14,227 nt of DNA, from assembly GCA_017996845.1 (NCBI GenBank), contig JAGOGF010000059.1:1-14227 (forward strand), read 5' to 3'. Shown here piece by piece: positions 1 through 7,291 of this stretch. The stretch comes from Butyrivibrio sp. Its GTDB lineage: Bacteria > Bacillota_A > Clostridia > Lachnospirales > Lachnospiraceae. Each line of letters begins with the position of its first letter. Position 1 is the first letter of the stretch. Both the position numbers and the translations under genes were made by a program. A model generated the notes under the pieces. The model did no database searches, was not told the origin of the DNA, and saw only the letters and a program-made list of their open reading frames with translations.

Positions 1-113
1 ATATTCTATTTTATGATGAGAAGAAAATACAATCAAGTATAAGGGTCTATTTCTTTATTTGAACAGGCTTAGGGAATTTATTTTGCAGGTTCGTATATTT
101 ACGGGAGGATTGC

Positions 114-142
114 TTTACCGATATTATTAAATAAGGTACAAT
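114..142 (+). promoter_or_regulatory. Candidate promoter of the xpaC-telA operon
   Basis: A -35-like TTTACC (114-119) and a -10-like TACAAT (137-142) are separated by 17 nt, so transcription would start near 149, about 30 nt before the xpaC start codon. The -10 matches 5 of 6 consensus bases and the -35 matches 4 of 6. The stretch 1-113 shows no gene or other feature I can support. This is a by-eye sigma-A call. Confidence 0.4.
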
Positions 143-164
143 TAAAAACACTGAAACAATTGTA
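137..164. promoter_or_regulatory. Inverted repeat over the -10 and start site, possible operator
   Basis: TACAATT (137-143) and AATTGTA (158-164) are perfect inverted arms of 7 bp with a 14-nt spacer, and a G·T wobble extends the stem by one pair. The left arm contains the candidate -10 box and the dyad centre falls at the predicted transcription start. This is the usual place for a repressor operator, but it could also be a weak 5' hairpin or chance in AT-rich DNA. Confidence 0.25.
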
Positions 165-179
165 TACGAGGAACAGAAT

Positions 180-1433
180 ATGAATATGAAAGATGTCTGC
201 GAAGCCGGAAGTGATATTATGAATGCTGTGGCAGATGCAGTTGAGACAAATGATTACAGTAATTTGAGCAGCACAATCAAAAATCGTGTTACGGATGTGA
301 CAGTAGGAATATCCAAAACTGTGGCAGACAAAGCCGAACAGATCAGTAAACAGTACACAGGTCAGGATACTGCCGGTAGGAACAGCAACGTGCAGAGGCA
401 GGTGAACAGAACTGTAAGCGGACAAGACCGGGCTGTAAAAAACACAAAGCCGGTTTCCTATTTTGCGCAGAGAAGAGTAAGCCAGGTTGGTGCGATCGGG
501 TGCATTATCGGTGGGGCATTCGGCTTGATCAGCAGCGTGACTTTGTCGGGCGTTTTTCTTGGGGTAGCAACTGTTTTTTTCGGTGTGTCACATTTGATTT
601 CACTTTTGGTTCTTCTGATTACTGCACTTTTAATGGGGGGATTTTCTCTTTTGCTTGGAAATGGTATATTGCAGAAAAAACTGGTAAGTCATTATTATGA
701 ATATGCCAGAAAATTGGGTGCAGCGGAGTTTTTTTCGATTCAGGATTTTGCGACAAGGCTTGGATGCAGTGAAAAGGTATTGCGGAAAGAGCTGCGGAAA
801 ATGATGAAAAGAGGAATGTTGAGGGCCAGGATGGATGAGCAGCAGACAACGGTCATGCTGACAGACCATGCCTATCAGCAGTATACAGAGGTTGAAGCAA
901 CCAGAAAAGCAAGGGAAAAAGAAGAAAAACAACGTATTGAAAAGCTGGATTCTGCAGATGTTTCTGAAGATGTCAGGGATATTCTCAAAGAGGGAAACGC
1001 ATATCTGAAAAAGGTACATGAAATCAATGATCTGATACCAGATACAGAGGAAATGTCCAGAAAGCTTTATCGTTTGGAAGATATCATGAACAGAATTTTT
1101 GAACGTGTTGAAAAACAGCCTCAGAGTGCACAGAATCTGCGGAAATTTATGACTTATTATCTACCGACTACCTTAAAATTATTAAACGCATACGTAGAAC
1201 TGGATTCCCAACCACATGTTGGTCAAAATGTCTCTCAGACCAGAAGTGAGATTGAGGATACAATGGATACGATTAATGATGCATTTGAAAAACTTTTGGA
1301 CAGCCTATTTGAAGATGTTGCCTGGGATATATCATCGGATATTTCAGTTATGAAGACGATGATGGCACAGGATGGACTGACAGGGCATGATGCGATAAAG
1401 ACAGAAACAGTGCAGGAAAGTACAGAAGAATAA
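180..1433 (+). CDS. XpaC-family membrane protein (5-bromo-4-chloroindolyl phosphate hydrolysis family)
   Basis: A 417-residue protein. Residues 1-90 are polar and probably helical. Residues about 103-163 are strongly hydrophobic, enough for two membrane segments. Residues about 183-229 look like a winged helix, with a recognition-like helix near 196-211 and a basic KMMKRGMLRAR stretch. A charged helical C-terminal half (238-417) is probably coiled. XpaC was named for hydrolysis of a chromogenic phosphate in Bacillus subtilis, where xpaC sits beside yaaN, a telA-like gene; its true biochemical role is not established. The same order is seen here, with telA starting 23 nt after this stop. GAGG at 168-171 gives an 8-nt spacing to the ATG; an in-frame ATG at 186 is an alternative start. 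The family call rests on residue pattern and on the telA neighbour. Confidence 0.75.
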   Translation: MNMKDVCEAGSDIMNAVADAVETNDYSNLSSTIKNRVTDVTVGISKTVADKAEQISKQYTGQDTAGRNSNVQRQVNRTVSGQDRAVKNTKPVSYFAQRRVSQVGAIGCIIGGAFGLISSVTLSGVFLGVATVFFGVSHLISLLVLLITALLMGGFSLLLGNGILQKKLVSHYYEYARKLGAAEFFSIQDFATRLGCSEKVLRKELRKMMKRGMLRARMDEQQTTVMLTDHAYQQYTEVEATRKAREKEEKQRIEKLDSADVSEDVRDILKEGNAYLKKVHEINDLIPDTEEMSRKLYRLEDIMNRIFERVEKQPQSAQNLRKFMTYYLPTTLKLLNAYVELDSQPHVGQNVSQTRSEIEDTMDTINDAFEKLLDSLFEDVAWDISSDISVMKTMMAQDGLTGHDAIKTETVQESTEE

Positions 1434-1456
1434 ATTAAGCAGGGGAGAATAAGGCC

Positions 1457-2617
1457 ATGGATTTTAAGAATGAAACAGCACCTACACTGGCATTTGATGT
1501 GACGATGCAGACAGAACAGCAGATGCCCATGCAGACATTACAGAACGAACAGGTACCGCAGCAGGAAATCACGACCACAAAGCAGGCGGAGCAGGAGCTG
1601 ACACCGCAGGAAATAGAGCAGGTGGATGCATTTGTGAAACAGATTGATCTGACAAATTCACAGGCGATCATGAACTACGGCGTCGGAACACAGAAGAAAA
1701 TGGCAGAATTTTCCGAAAAAGCGATCGATAATGTGCGGACAAAGGATATGGGAGAAGTCGGAGATATGATCTCCACGCTTGTTACTCAGCTCAATGACTT
1801 TGATGTGGAAGAGGAGCAAAAAGGTCTTCGTGCAATCTTTAAGAAAAGCGCCAACCGTGTGACGGCACTTAAGGCAAAATACAGCAAAGTGGAAACTAAT
1901 GTCGTAACGATCACGGGTGAATTGGAAAAACACCAGATCCAGCTGATGAAAGATATAGATATTCTGGACAGAATGTATGCACTGAATCTTAATTATTATA
2001 AAGAACTGACGATGTACATTATTGCCGGCAAGAAAAAGCTGGAACTTCTTCGCAGCAGCGAGCTTGTCAGATTACAGCAGAAAGCAAGGCTTTCAGGACT
2101 TCCGGAAGATGCACAGGCTGTAAAAGATATGGCAGCGCAGTGTGACCGGTTTGAAAAGAAAATATATGATCTGGAACTGACCAGAACAATTGCCATGCAG
2201 ACCGGACCACAGATCAGAATGGTACAGAGTTCAGATACCATGATGGCAGAGAAGATACAGTCTACGATTGTTAATACCATTCCATTATGGAAAAATCAGA
2301 TGGTCATTGCAATTGGAATAGAACATTCTGCACAGGCTGCAAAGGCAGAACGGGAAGTAAATGATATGACCAATGCACTTTTGCGTAAAAATGCTGATGC
2401 ACTTAAGACGGCAACTGTAGCAAGTGCAAGAGAATCAGAACGCGGAATTGTGGATATGGAGACCCTTAAGCACACCAATGAAGCGCTTATCTCAACGCTT
2501 GATGAAGTAATGACGATTCAGAATGAAGGCAAGCAGAAGCGCAGAGAGGCAGAGCAGGAACTGCAGGGAATTGAGACCCAGTTGCGTCAAAAGCTTCTGC
2601 AGGCAGCAAGCGCGTAA
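1457..2617 (+). CDS. TelA-family toxic anion resistance protein
   Basis: A 386-residue, almost entirely helical cytoplasmic protein without signal peptide or membrane segment. The first 50 residues are rich in Gln and Thr and look disordered. The TelA core follows (about residues 50-380), with long amphipathic helices containing the LEKHQIQLMKDIDILDRMY stretch, the YYKELTMYIIAGKKKLEL region and the TIPLWKNQMVIAIG segment typical of the family. TelA proteins were named from plasmid tellurite resistance and are linked to tolerance of tellurite, cell-envelope antibiotics and bacteriocins; the mechanism is unknown. The operon with the xpaC-like gene suggests a membrane-linked partner. AGGGGAG (1441-1447) lies 9 nt before the ATG. 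An intrinsic terminator follows 25 nt after the stop, so this is the last gene of the unit. Confidence 0.88.
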   Translation: MDFKNETAPTLAFDVTMQTEQQMPMQTLQNEQVPQQEITTTKQAEQELTPQEIEQVDAFVKQIDLTNSQAIMNYGVGTQKKMAEFSEKAIDNVRTKDMGEVGDMISTLVTQLNDFDVEEEQKGLRAIFKKSANRVTALKAKYSKVETNVVTITGELEKHQIQLMKDIDILDRMYALNLNYYKELTMYIIAGKKKLELLRSSELVRLQQKARLSGLPEDAQAVKDMAAQCDRFEKKIYDLELTRTIAMQTGPQIRMVQSSDTMMAEKIQSTIVNTIPLWKNQMVIAIGIEHSAQAAKAEREVNDMTNALLRKNADALKTATVASARESERGIVDMETLKHTNEALISTLDEVMTIQNEGKQKRREAEQELQGIETQLRQKLLQAASA

Positions 2618-2635
2618 ACAGGTTATTTATGATGA

Positions 2636-2674
2636 GAAAAAGGATCCGGTGTGAAAGCATCTGGGTCTTTTTTT
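2636..2674 (+). terminator. Intrinsic terminator after telA
   Basis: GATCCGG (2643-2649) pairs with CTGGGTC (2661-2667) through seven base pairs including two G·U wobbles, with an 11-nt loop. It is preceded by an A-run and followed by seven T residues (2668-2674). It lies 25 nt downstream of the telA stop and separates that operon from galK. Confidence 0.85.
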
Positions 2675-2743
2675 AGCAGAAACACTAAACAGAACTTAAA
2701 AAAAGTTATCATTTGAATATGTAATGTATAAGCATATAACATT

Positions 2744-2810
2744 TTGACAGATATTTGAAACAAAGAAATATGGATGAAAAAACGTATATGGGATAAGCTG
2801 TATATATAAT
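2744..2810 (+). promoter_or_regulatory. AT-rich upstream region of galK with promoter halves
   Basis: A perfect -35 box TTGACA occurs at 2744-2749, but the best -10 at normal spacing (near 2766-2771) is weak. A perfect TATAAT occurs at 2805-2810 with no good -35 in front of it. Two 10-bp palindromes follow, ATAATATTAT (about 2812-2821) and ACAATATTGT (2831-2840). The galK promoter is probably in here and may need an activator or be blocked by a repressor at one palindrome. I found no clear catabolite-response element. Confidence 0.3.
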
Positions 2811-2878
2811 GATAATATTATTGAGAAAAAACAATATTGTCGGGGTTAAGACGCCGCAGAGCGCAGAAAGGCTTAGAA

Positions 2879-4057
2879 ATGATTGATCAGAAGATGAAAC
2901 AGGAAGTTCTGGAAGGATTTGAAAAAACATTTGGAAAGCAGGAAGGTACAAAGGCATATTTTGCTCCCGGACGTGTAAACCTGATCGGAGAACATACAGA
3001 TTATAATGGCGGACATGTTTTTCCATGTGCACTGACAATAGGAACTTATGCGGCCGCTCATAAAAGAACAGATAGACAGCTTCGTTTTTATTCTATGAAT
3101 TTTGAAAAAGTCATGGTTAAGAATTCTTCGCTGGAAGATCTGGTTCCTTCTGAAGATGCAGGGTGGACAAATTATCCCAAGGGAGTGATCTGGGCTTTTG
3201 AAAAAAGAGGATTAAAACTCCCCTGCGGATTTGATATGGTAATTTATGGAAATATACCGAATGGTTCAGGGTTATCCTCTTCCGCTTCACTTGAAGTGTT
3301 AACCGGATTTATCTTGCGCGATCTGTATGGATTTGATGTCACCAATCAGGATCTTGCGCTCATTGGGCAGTATTCGGAGAATAATTTTAACGGAATGAAC
3401 TGCGGTATTATGGATCAGTTTGCAGTAGCGATGGGAAAAGCGGACAATGCTATTTTTCTGAATACAGCAGATTTATCCTTTGAATATGCACCGATTCATC
3501 TGGAAGGTGCCAAGATTGTAATTGCCAATACCAACAAGAAGCACAAACTGACGGATTCTCAGTATAATGCAAGACGAAGTGCCTGTGAAGAATCTCTTGC
3601 AGAGCTTCAGAAGGTTGTGAAGATTAAAGGCCTTGGGGATCTCTCTGTCGAGGAATTTGAAACATATAAGTATGCAATTACGGATCCGGATCGTCAGCGC
3701 AAAGCAAAACATGCAGTCTATGAAAACCAGCGGACAATTGAAGCAGTAGCAGCGCTTCAGGCAGGAGATATTAAAAGATTTGGAGAACTGATGAATGCGT
3801 CACATGTATCGCTTCGGGATGATTATGATGTGACGGGAGAAGAGCTGGACACATTGGCAGAGGAAGCGTGGAAAATTTCAGGTGTGATCGGTTCGAGGAT
3901 GACTGGTGCAGGTTTTGGCGGCTGTACGGTATCTATCGTAAAGAATGAGGAAATTGAGAATTTTAAAAAGCAGGTTGGAGATGCCTATCAGAAAAAAATC
4001 GGATATGACTGCACCTTTTATACCGTTGAAATCGGTGATGGTCCGGCAGTGATCTGA
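2879..4057 (+). CDS. galK: Galactokinase
   Basis: Phosphorylates galactose with ATP to galactose-1-phosphate, the first committed Leloir step, in the cytoplasm. From the ATG at 2879 the protein has 392 residues, close to the usual 380-390. The galactokinase signature PGRVNLIGEHTDYNGG is at residues 30-45, the GHMP-kinase ATP loop PNGSGLSSSASLEV at about 127-140, the catalytic Asp in GIMDQF at about 179, and the third GHMP motif MTGAGFGG at about 341-348. The frame is open from a TTG at 2837, but that adds an Arg-rich stretch atypical for the family. AGAAAGG (2865-2871) stands 7 nt before the ATG at 2879, so I chose that start. galT follows after 27 nt, giving a galKT operon; no galE is in the window. 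Confidence 0.96.
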   Translation: MIDQKMKQEVLEGFEKTFGKQEGTKAYFAPGRVNLIGEHTDYNGGHVFPCALTIGTYAAAHKRTDRQLRFYSMNFEKVMVKNSSLEDLVPSEDAGWTNYPKGVIWAFEKRGLKLPCGFDMVIYGNIPNGSGLSSSASLEVLTGFILRDLYGFDVTNQDLALIGQYSENNFNGMNCGIMDQFAVAMGKADNAIFLNTADLSFEYAPIHLEGAKIVIANTNKKHKLTDSQYNARRSACEESLAELQKVVKIKGLGDLSVEEFETYKYAITDPDRQRKAKHAVYENQRTIEAVAALQAGDIKRFGELMNASHVSLRDDYDVTGEELDTLAEEAWKISGVIGSRMTGAGFGGCTVSIVKNEEIENFKKQVGDAYQKKIGYDCTFYTVEIGDGPAVI

Positions 4058-4084
4058 TTGTGATTAAAGTATGAGGAGGCAAAA

Positions 4085-5629
4085 ATGGCAGAGGATATAC
4101 AGAGCGCAGTTACGAAACTTGCGGCTTATGCGCTGCGAACAGGTCTGATTGAGCAGGAAGATATTATTTATGCGGTAAATTGTATTATCAGAGAGTTGAG
4201 TCTGGATAATTATACAGGATCTGAGCCGGAGGTTATCAGTTGCGCTGTGGAACTGGCGCAGGAACAGATTGACGATGGAACCTGTCTGGAAAGTATTTTG
4301 CGGATATTGGATGATTATGCATGCAAAGAAGGTCTGTGCGACGGAGACAGCAGCGTATACAGGGATCTTTTTGATACCAGACTGATGGGAGTACTGACAC
4401 CTCGTCCCAGTGAGGTGATACGTGCATTTGATATGCTGTATGAGCAGAATCCGCAGAAAGCAACTGATTATTATTATCTTTTTTCGAGAAATACGGATTA
4501 TATCAGAAGATATCGGATTTCAAAAGATCTCAAATGGGTTACGACGACATCTTATGGAGATCTTGATATAACAATTAATCTGTCTAAACCGGAAAAAGAT
4601 CCAAAGGCAATTGCAGCTGCAAGAAATATAAAGCAGAGCGGGTATCCGAAATGTCAGCTTTGCATCGAGAATGAAGGGTATGCAGGCAGAGTGGATCACC
4701 CTGCAAGAGAAAATCACCGGGTGATTCCTGTTACAATTCGCGGTGCAAAGTGGGGATTTCAATATTCTCCGTATGTATATTATAATGAACATTGTATTGT
4801 ATTCAATGCGCAGCATATTCCAATGAAAATTGAGAGGGAAACTTTCTGCAAACTGTTTGATTTTGTAAAACAGTTTCCACATTATTTTGTGGGATCAAAT
4901 GCAGACTTGCCGATTGTCGGAGGATCAATTCTGAGCCATGATCACTTTCAGGGAGGACATTATGAATTTGCAATGGCAAAAGCTCCTTTGGAAAGAAGCT
5001 TTTCTGTAAAGGGATTTGAAGATATCAAGGCAGGTATCGTGAAATGGCCAATGTCTGTTATAAGATTATCAGGGCCGGATACGGACAGAATCACCGCGCT
5101 TGCTGACGTGATTTTGTCAAAATGGCGAGGATATACAGATGAAAAGGCATTTATATATGCACAGACAGACGAAACGCCGCATAATACCATTACACCGATT
5201 GCGCGAAAACGCGGTGACGATTATGAACTGGATCTGGTACTCAGAAATAATATTACAACAAAGGAACATCCTCTGGGCGTTTTTCACCCACATGCGCAGC
5301 TTCATCATATAAAGAAAGAGAATATCGGTCTGATTGAGGTGATGGGGCTTGCAGTTCTTCCGGCAAGATTGAAAGAAGAAATGGCAGGACTGAAAGAAGC
5401 AATTCTGAGTGGAAGTGATATCAGTGCTGACCCTGAGATCCAGAAACACGATGAGTGGGTAAAAGAATTCAGTTGTAAACATGAGCATATTGACAGAGAT
5501 AATATAGATCAGATTTTGCAGGATGAGATTGGAAAAGTTTTTCTGCATGTATTGGAAGACGCTGGGGTATACAAGCAGACAGCAGATGGACAGCTCGCAT
5601 TCGACAGATTTACGGCGACATTGTCATAA
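4085..5629 (+). CDS. galT: UDP-glucose--hexose-1-phosphate uridylyltransferase, class II GalT
   Basis: Transfers UMP from UDP-glucose to galactose-1-phosphate, giving UDP-galactose and glucose-1-phosphate. The 514-residue length and helical N-terminal extension fit the Firmicutes class II GalT (about 490-515 residues) and not the 350-residue E. coli type. Visible family features are the Cys pair in YPKCQLC (187-193), the DHPARENHRVIPV stretch (204-216) and the His-rich active-site segment SHDHFQGGHYEF (284-295), where class II enzymes carry HDHFQGG in place of the HPH motif of class I. A strong GAGGAGG-type ribosome site (about 4073-4080) lies 5 nt before the ATG. It is the second gene of the galK operon and is followed by a GC-rich hairpin. 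Confidence 0.95.
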   Translation: MAEDIQSAVTKLAAYALRTGLIEQEDIIYAVNCIIRELSLDNYTGSEPEVISCAVELAQEQIDDGTCLESILRILDDYACKEGLCDGDSSVYRDLFDTRLMGVLTPRPSEVIRAFDMLYEQNPQKATDYYYLFSRNTDYIRRYRISKDLKWVTTTSYGDLDITINLSKPEKDPKAIAAARNIKQSGYPKCQLCIENEGYAGRVDHPARENHRVIPVTIRGAKWGFQYSPYVYYNEHCIVFNAQHIPMKIERETFCKLFDFVKQFPHYFVGSNADLPIVGGSILSHDHFQGGHYEFAMAKAPLERSFSVKGFEDIKAGIVKWPMSVIRLSGPDTDRITALADVILSKWRGYTDEKAFIYAQTDETPHNTITPIARKRGDDYELDLVLRNNITTKEHPLGVFHPHAQLHHIKKENIGLIEVMGLAVLPARLKEEMAGLKEAILSGSDISADPEIQKHDEWVKEFSCKHEHIDRDNIDQILQDEIGKVFLHVLEDAGVYKQTADGQLAFDRFTATLS

Positions 5630-5636
5630 CAGAACA

Positions 5637-5675
5637 AAACGGGCGGCAAGATCCGAAAGGATATGCCGCCCGTTT
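5637..5675 (+). terminator. GC-rich hairpin after galT, probable terminator
   Basis: AAACGGGCGGCA (5637-5648) and TGCCGCCCGTTT (5664-5675) are perfect 12-bp arms around a 15-nt loop, 7 nt after the galT stop. No T-run follows beyond the TTT in the right arm, so termination may be incomplete and nth could be reached by read-through. I see no convincing separate promoter between 5676 and 5728. Confidence 0.6.
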
Positions 5676-5728
5676 CGGAAATGTATTGCAAATGATAGAT
5701 GGACAGGAGAAAGGATAAGGGAGCGCAT

Positions 5729-6382
5729 ATGATCAGAAAAACAAAAAAACTGGAAGAGCGGGTTACAGAAGTATTGCGGCGGTTGGATCAGGAATATGGT
5801 ACTGATATGCGCTGCTACCTTTCACATGAAAATGCGTGGCAGTTATTAATTGCAACCATTCTCAGCGCGCAGTGTACTGATGCGCGGGTGAATATGGTAA
5901 CACCTGACCTTTTTCGCAAATACCCCAGCGTACAGGCTTTCGCAGAGGCGGATATCAAAGAACTGGAACTGGCAATTCGTTCTACCGGATTTTATCATAG
6001 CAAAGCAAAAAATATCATCGCATGCTGTAAGATGTTAATGGAATATTTTGGCGGAGAAATTCCCAGAACGATAGAAGAACTGACATCACTCCCGGGTGTA
6101 GGAAGAAAAACGGCGAATGTAATCAGAGGGAATATTTATGAAGAACCCAGTATAGTGGTAGATACACATGTAAAAAGAATATCTGTGAGGCTGGGATTCT
6201 CGGATTCATCAGATCCGGTCAGAATCGAACAGGATTTGATGAAAATCCTGCCCAAAGAGAATTGGATTCGATATAATATACAGATTATTTTTCTGGGAAG
6301 AACGATATGCAAGGCTCCCACGCCCAAATGCAATGAATGCTATTTGCGGGATATTTGCCCGTCTTCACAGGACAAACTTTGA
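5729..6382 (+). CDS. nth: Endonuclease III, DNA glycosylase/AP lyase
   Basis: Base-excision repair enzyme that removes oxidised pyrimidines and cleaves the abasic site. With the ATG at 5729 it has 217 residues (E. coli Nth has 211). The helix-hairpin-helix LPGVGRKTANVI (121-132) contains the catalytic Lys127, and VDTHV supplies the catalytic Asp145. These are offset by exactly seven from Lys120 and Asp138 of E. coli. Cys194, 201, 204 and 210 have the C-x6-C-x2-C-x5-C spacing of the 4Fe-4S cluster. The frame opens at an earlier ATG (5699), but AAGGGAG (5717-5723) lies 5 nt before 5729 and nothing usable precedes 5699. The last 43 bp overlap the end of the convergent minus-strand gene. Confidence 0.96.
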   Translation: MIRKTKKLEERVTEVLRRLDQEYGTDMRCYLSHENAWQLLIATILSAQCTDARVNMVTPDLFRKYPSVQAFAEADIKELELAIRSTGFYHSKAKNIIACCKMLMEYFGGEIPRTIEELTSLPGVGRKTANVIRGNIYEEPSIVVDTHVKRISVRLGFSDSSDPVRIEQDLMKILPKENWIRYNIQIIFLGRTICKAPTPKCNECYLRDICPSSQDKL

Positions 6383-6990
6383 AGAAATGCAGTGATAGGG
6401 ACGCGGCTCAATGAATTCAGGGAATTTGCAACATTCAGGAGATGGGAAATCTTTTCAGAATAATCTTTTTCGGAGAGATCGGATTTATTGAGGTAGATGT
6501 CACATAAAAGCCGGTATGTGGCTTCAATATCTGTTCCGGTACTGACTGAGAAAGAAAGAACGTTTGCAGCATCCTGAAAAAGAGCAGCATCATAAAGTGC
6601 CTTGCCCCATTTTTGAAGTGCACAGACAAGGGAGGTGTAATTCTGATCATATTCAGATAAAGCGTTGATGTTGGCAGCACCATAACGAAGCTTTAAATCT
6701 GTATTTGAGATACCGGTCAGATTTACAATTTTGGAGTCTGCAAGTTCACGAATTTGAGTTTCACATTCGTTGACGACTGAATGATCAGGTAAAGCATTAA
6801 AGGGAAGAAGATCATATGGGATAGATATATAGTCAAGTCCGTCCAGACTCTTTTTTCGAACGGAGTTAGCCTCTGTTTCTTTTTCCCAGTAGCTTTCTTC
6901 CAGTTTATGTTCCTTTTTTTCAAGTCGACGAATCGTATGATTCAGCCAAAGTACAAAGAATATAAAAGTTGCAAGAAAAGGAAATTTCAT
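6340..6990 (-). CDS. Uncharacterised N-terminally anchored helical protein, TPR-like
   Basis: A 216-residue protein that I cannot name. Residues 3-17 form one short hydrophobic segment followed by RRLEKKEHKLEE, so it is probably anchored in the membrane with the charged helix next to it. The rest is soluble and helical. Residues about 125-170 (CALQKWGKALYDAALFQDAANVLSFSV and onward to TYRLLCDIYLNKSD) have the small/large spacing of one or two tetratricopeptide repeats, which suggests a protein-binding scaffold. On the minus strand AAAGGA stands 8 nt before the ATG, supporting the start. It is convergent with nth and overlaps its 3' end; it is divergent from the 34-residue membrane protein, whose promoter covers this gene's translation start. 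No terminator is visible. Confidence 0.65.
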   Translation of the reverse strand: MKFPFLATFIFFVLWLNHTIRRLEKKEHKLEESYWEKETEANSVRKKSLDGLDYISIPYDLLPFNALPDHSVVNECETQIRELADSKIVNLTGISNTDLKLRYGAANINALSEYDQNYTSLVCALQKWGKALYDAALFQDAANVLSFSVSTGTDIEATYRLLCDIYLNKSDLSEKDYSEKISHLLNVANSLNSLSRVPITAFLQSLSCEDGQISRK

Positions 6991-6997
6991 CTATAAT
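6969..6997 (+). promoter_or_regulatory. Strong promoter for the 34-residue membrane protein
   Basis: TTGCAA (6969-6974) and a perfect TATAAT (6992-6997) are separated by exactly 17 nt, the best sigma-A-type match in the window. Transcription would start near 7004, leaving about 49 nt of leader before the ATG at 7053. The promoter spans the start codon (6988-6990) of the minus-strand gene and its -10 abuts that gene's ribosome site, so the two transcription units may interfere. Confidence 0.6.
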
Positions 6998-7052
6998 ATC
7001 CTTTCAGTATCAAGGGTTTTGTGTTACCGGCAAGGGCATAAGGAGCAGAGAT

Positions 7053-7157
7053 ATGTTTAATATGAATTCAAAAAAAAGAAAAGTCATCGCATCAGTGATC
7101 ATCATTATTCTGGTTTTGGCGATGGTTGTTCCGATGGTAGCAGAACTGATTATATAA
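7053..7157 (+). CDS. Small single-pass membrane protein, 34 residues
   Basis: The protein begins MFNMNSKKRK, a short basic head, and continues with one hydrophobic helix VIASVIIIILVLAMVVPMVA and a four-residue tail (ELII). The layout predicts an N-in, single-pass inner membrane protein. AAGGAG (7040-7045) is 7 nt before the ATG, and a strong promoter lies upstream. The frame is open back to 6969, but that extension has no ribosome site and reads through the promoter. I do not recognise the family. The architecture is like that of Prli42, the small membrane protein tied to the Listeria stressosome, though the sequence does not let me claim homology. No clear terminator separates it from the VanW gene, so read-through is possible. 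Confidence 0.65.
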   Translation: MFNMNSKKRKVIASVIIIILVLAMVVPMVAELII

Positions 7158-7193
7158 TCACAATGGAATATTATGCTACCATGATAACATATT

Positions 7194-7222
7194 TTGAGCA
7201 AAAAATTCAGATATGAAATAGT
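7194..7222 (+). promoter_or_regulatory. Candidate promoter of the vanW-like gene
   Basis: TTGAGC (7194-7199) and AATAGT (7217-7222) are 17 nt apart, each matching 4 of 6 consensus bases. The predicted start near 7229 lies directly before the hairpin pair that occupies the leader. This is a weak by-eye call. Confidence 0.3.
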
Positions 7223-7242
7223 TATGTGATAAGGTTTTATAC

Positions 7243-7291
7243 CCGGCAGTTGTGCCTGTGCACCCTGTCGGTTTGCGCCAAAAAGCGCAGA
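7243..7291 (+). promoter_or_regulatory. Tandem hairpins in the vanW-like leader
   Basis: Hairpin 1: CCGGCAG (7243-7249) pairs with CTGTCGG (7265-7271) with one G·U, and GTGC (7252-7255) pairs with GCAC (7260-7263) around a CTGT tetraloop. Hairpin 2: TTTGCGC (7272-7278) pairs with GCGCAGA (7285-7291) around CAAAAA, with one U·G. They are directly adjacent and end 4 nt before the GGGGAG ribosome site (7295-7300). They have no T-run, so they do not form a terminator. They could affect mRNA stability or translation. Confidence 0.45.

Noticed and set aside
2851..2870. Similarity of the galK leader (CGCCGCAGAGCGCAGAAA) to the vanW-like leader
   Set aside because: A short sequence match only; the galK copy does not form the equivalent hairpin, so chance is the simpler explanation.
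2837..2878. Upstream TTG start for galK adding 14 residues
   Set aside because: It adds an Arg-rich stretch atypical of galactokinases and lacks a ribosome site, while ATG 2879 has AGAAAGG at 7-nt spacing.
7006..7033. Minus-strand promoter TTGCCG-16-GATACT for the 6340-6990 gene
   Set aside because: The predicted start would leave most of the gene's ribosome site untranscribed; the boxes are also weak.
7158..7195. Possible terminator after the 34-residue protein gene
   Set aside because: Only a weak AT-only stem (AATAT/ATATT) with no T-run, so not supportable.
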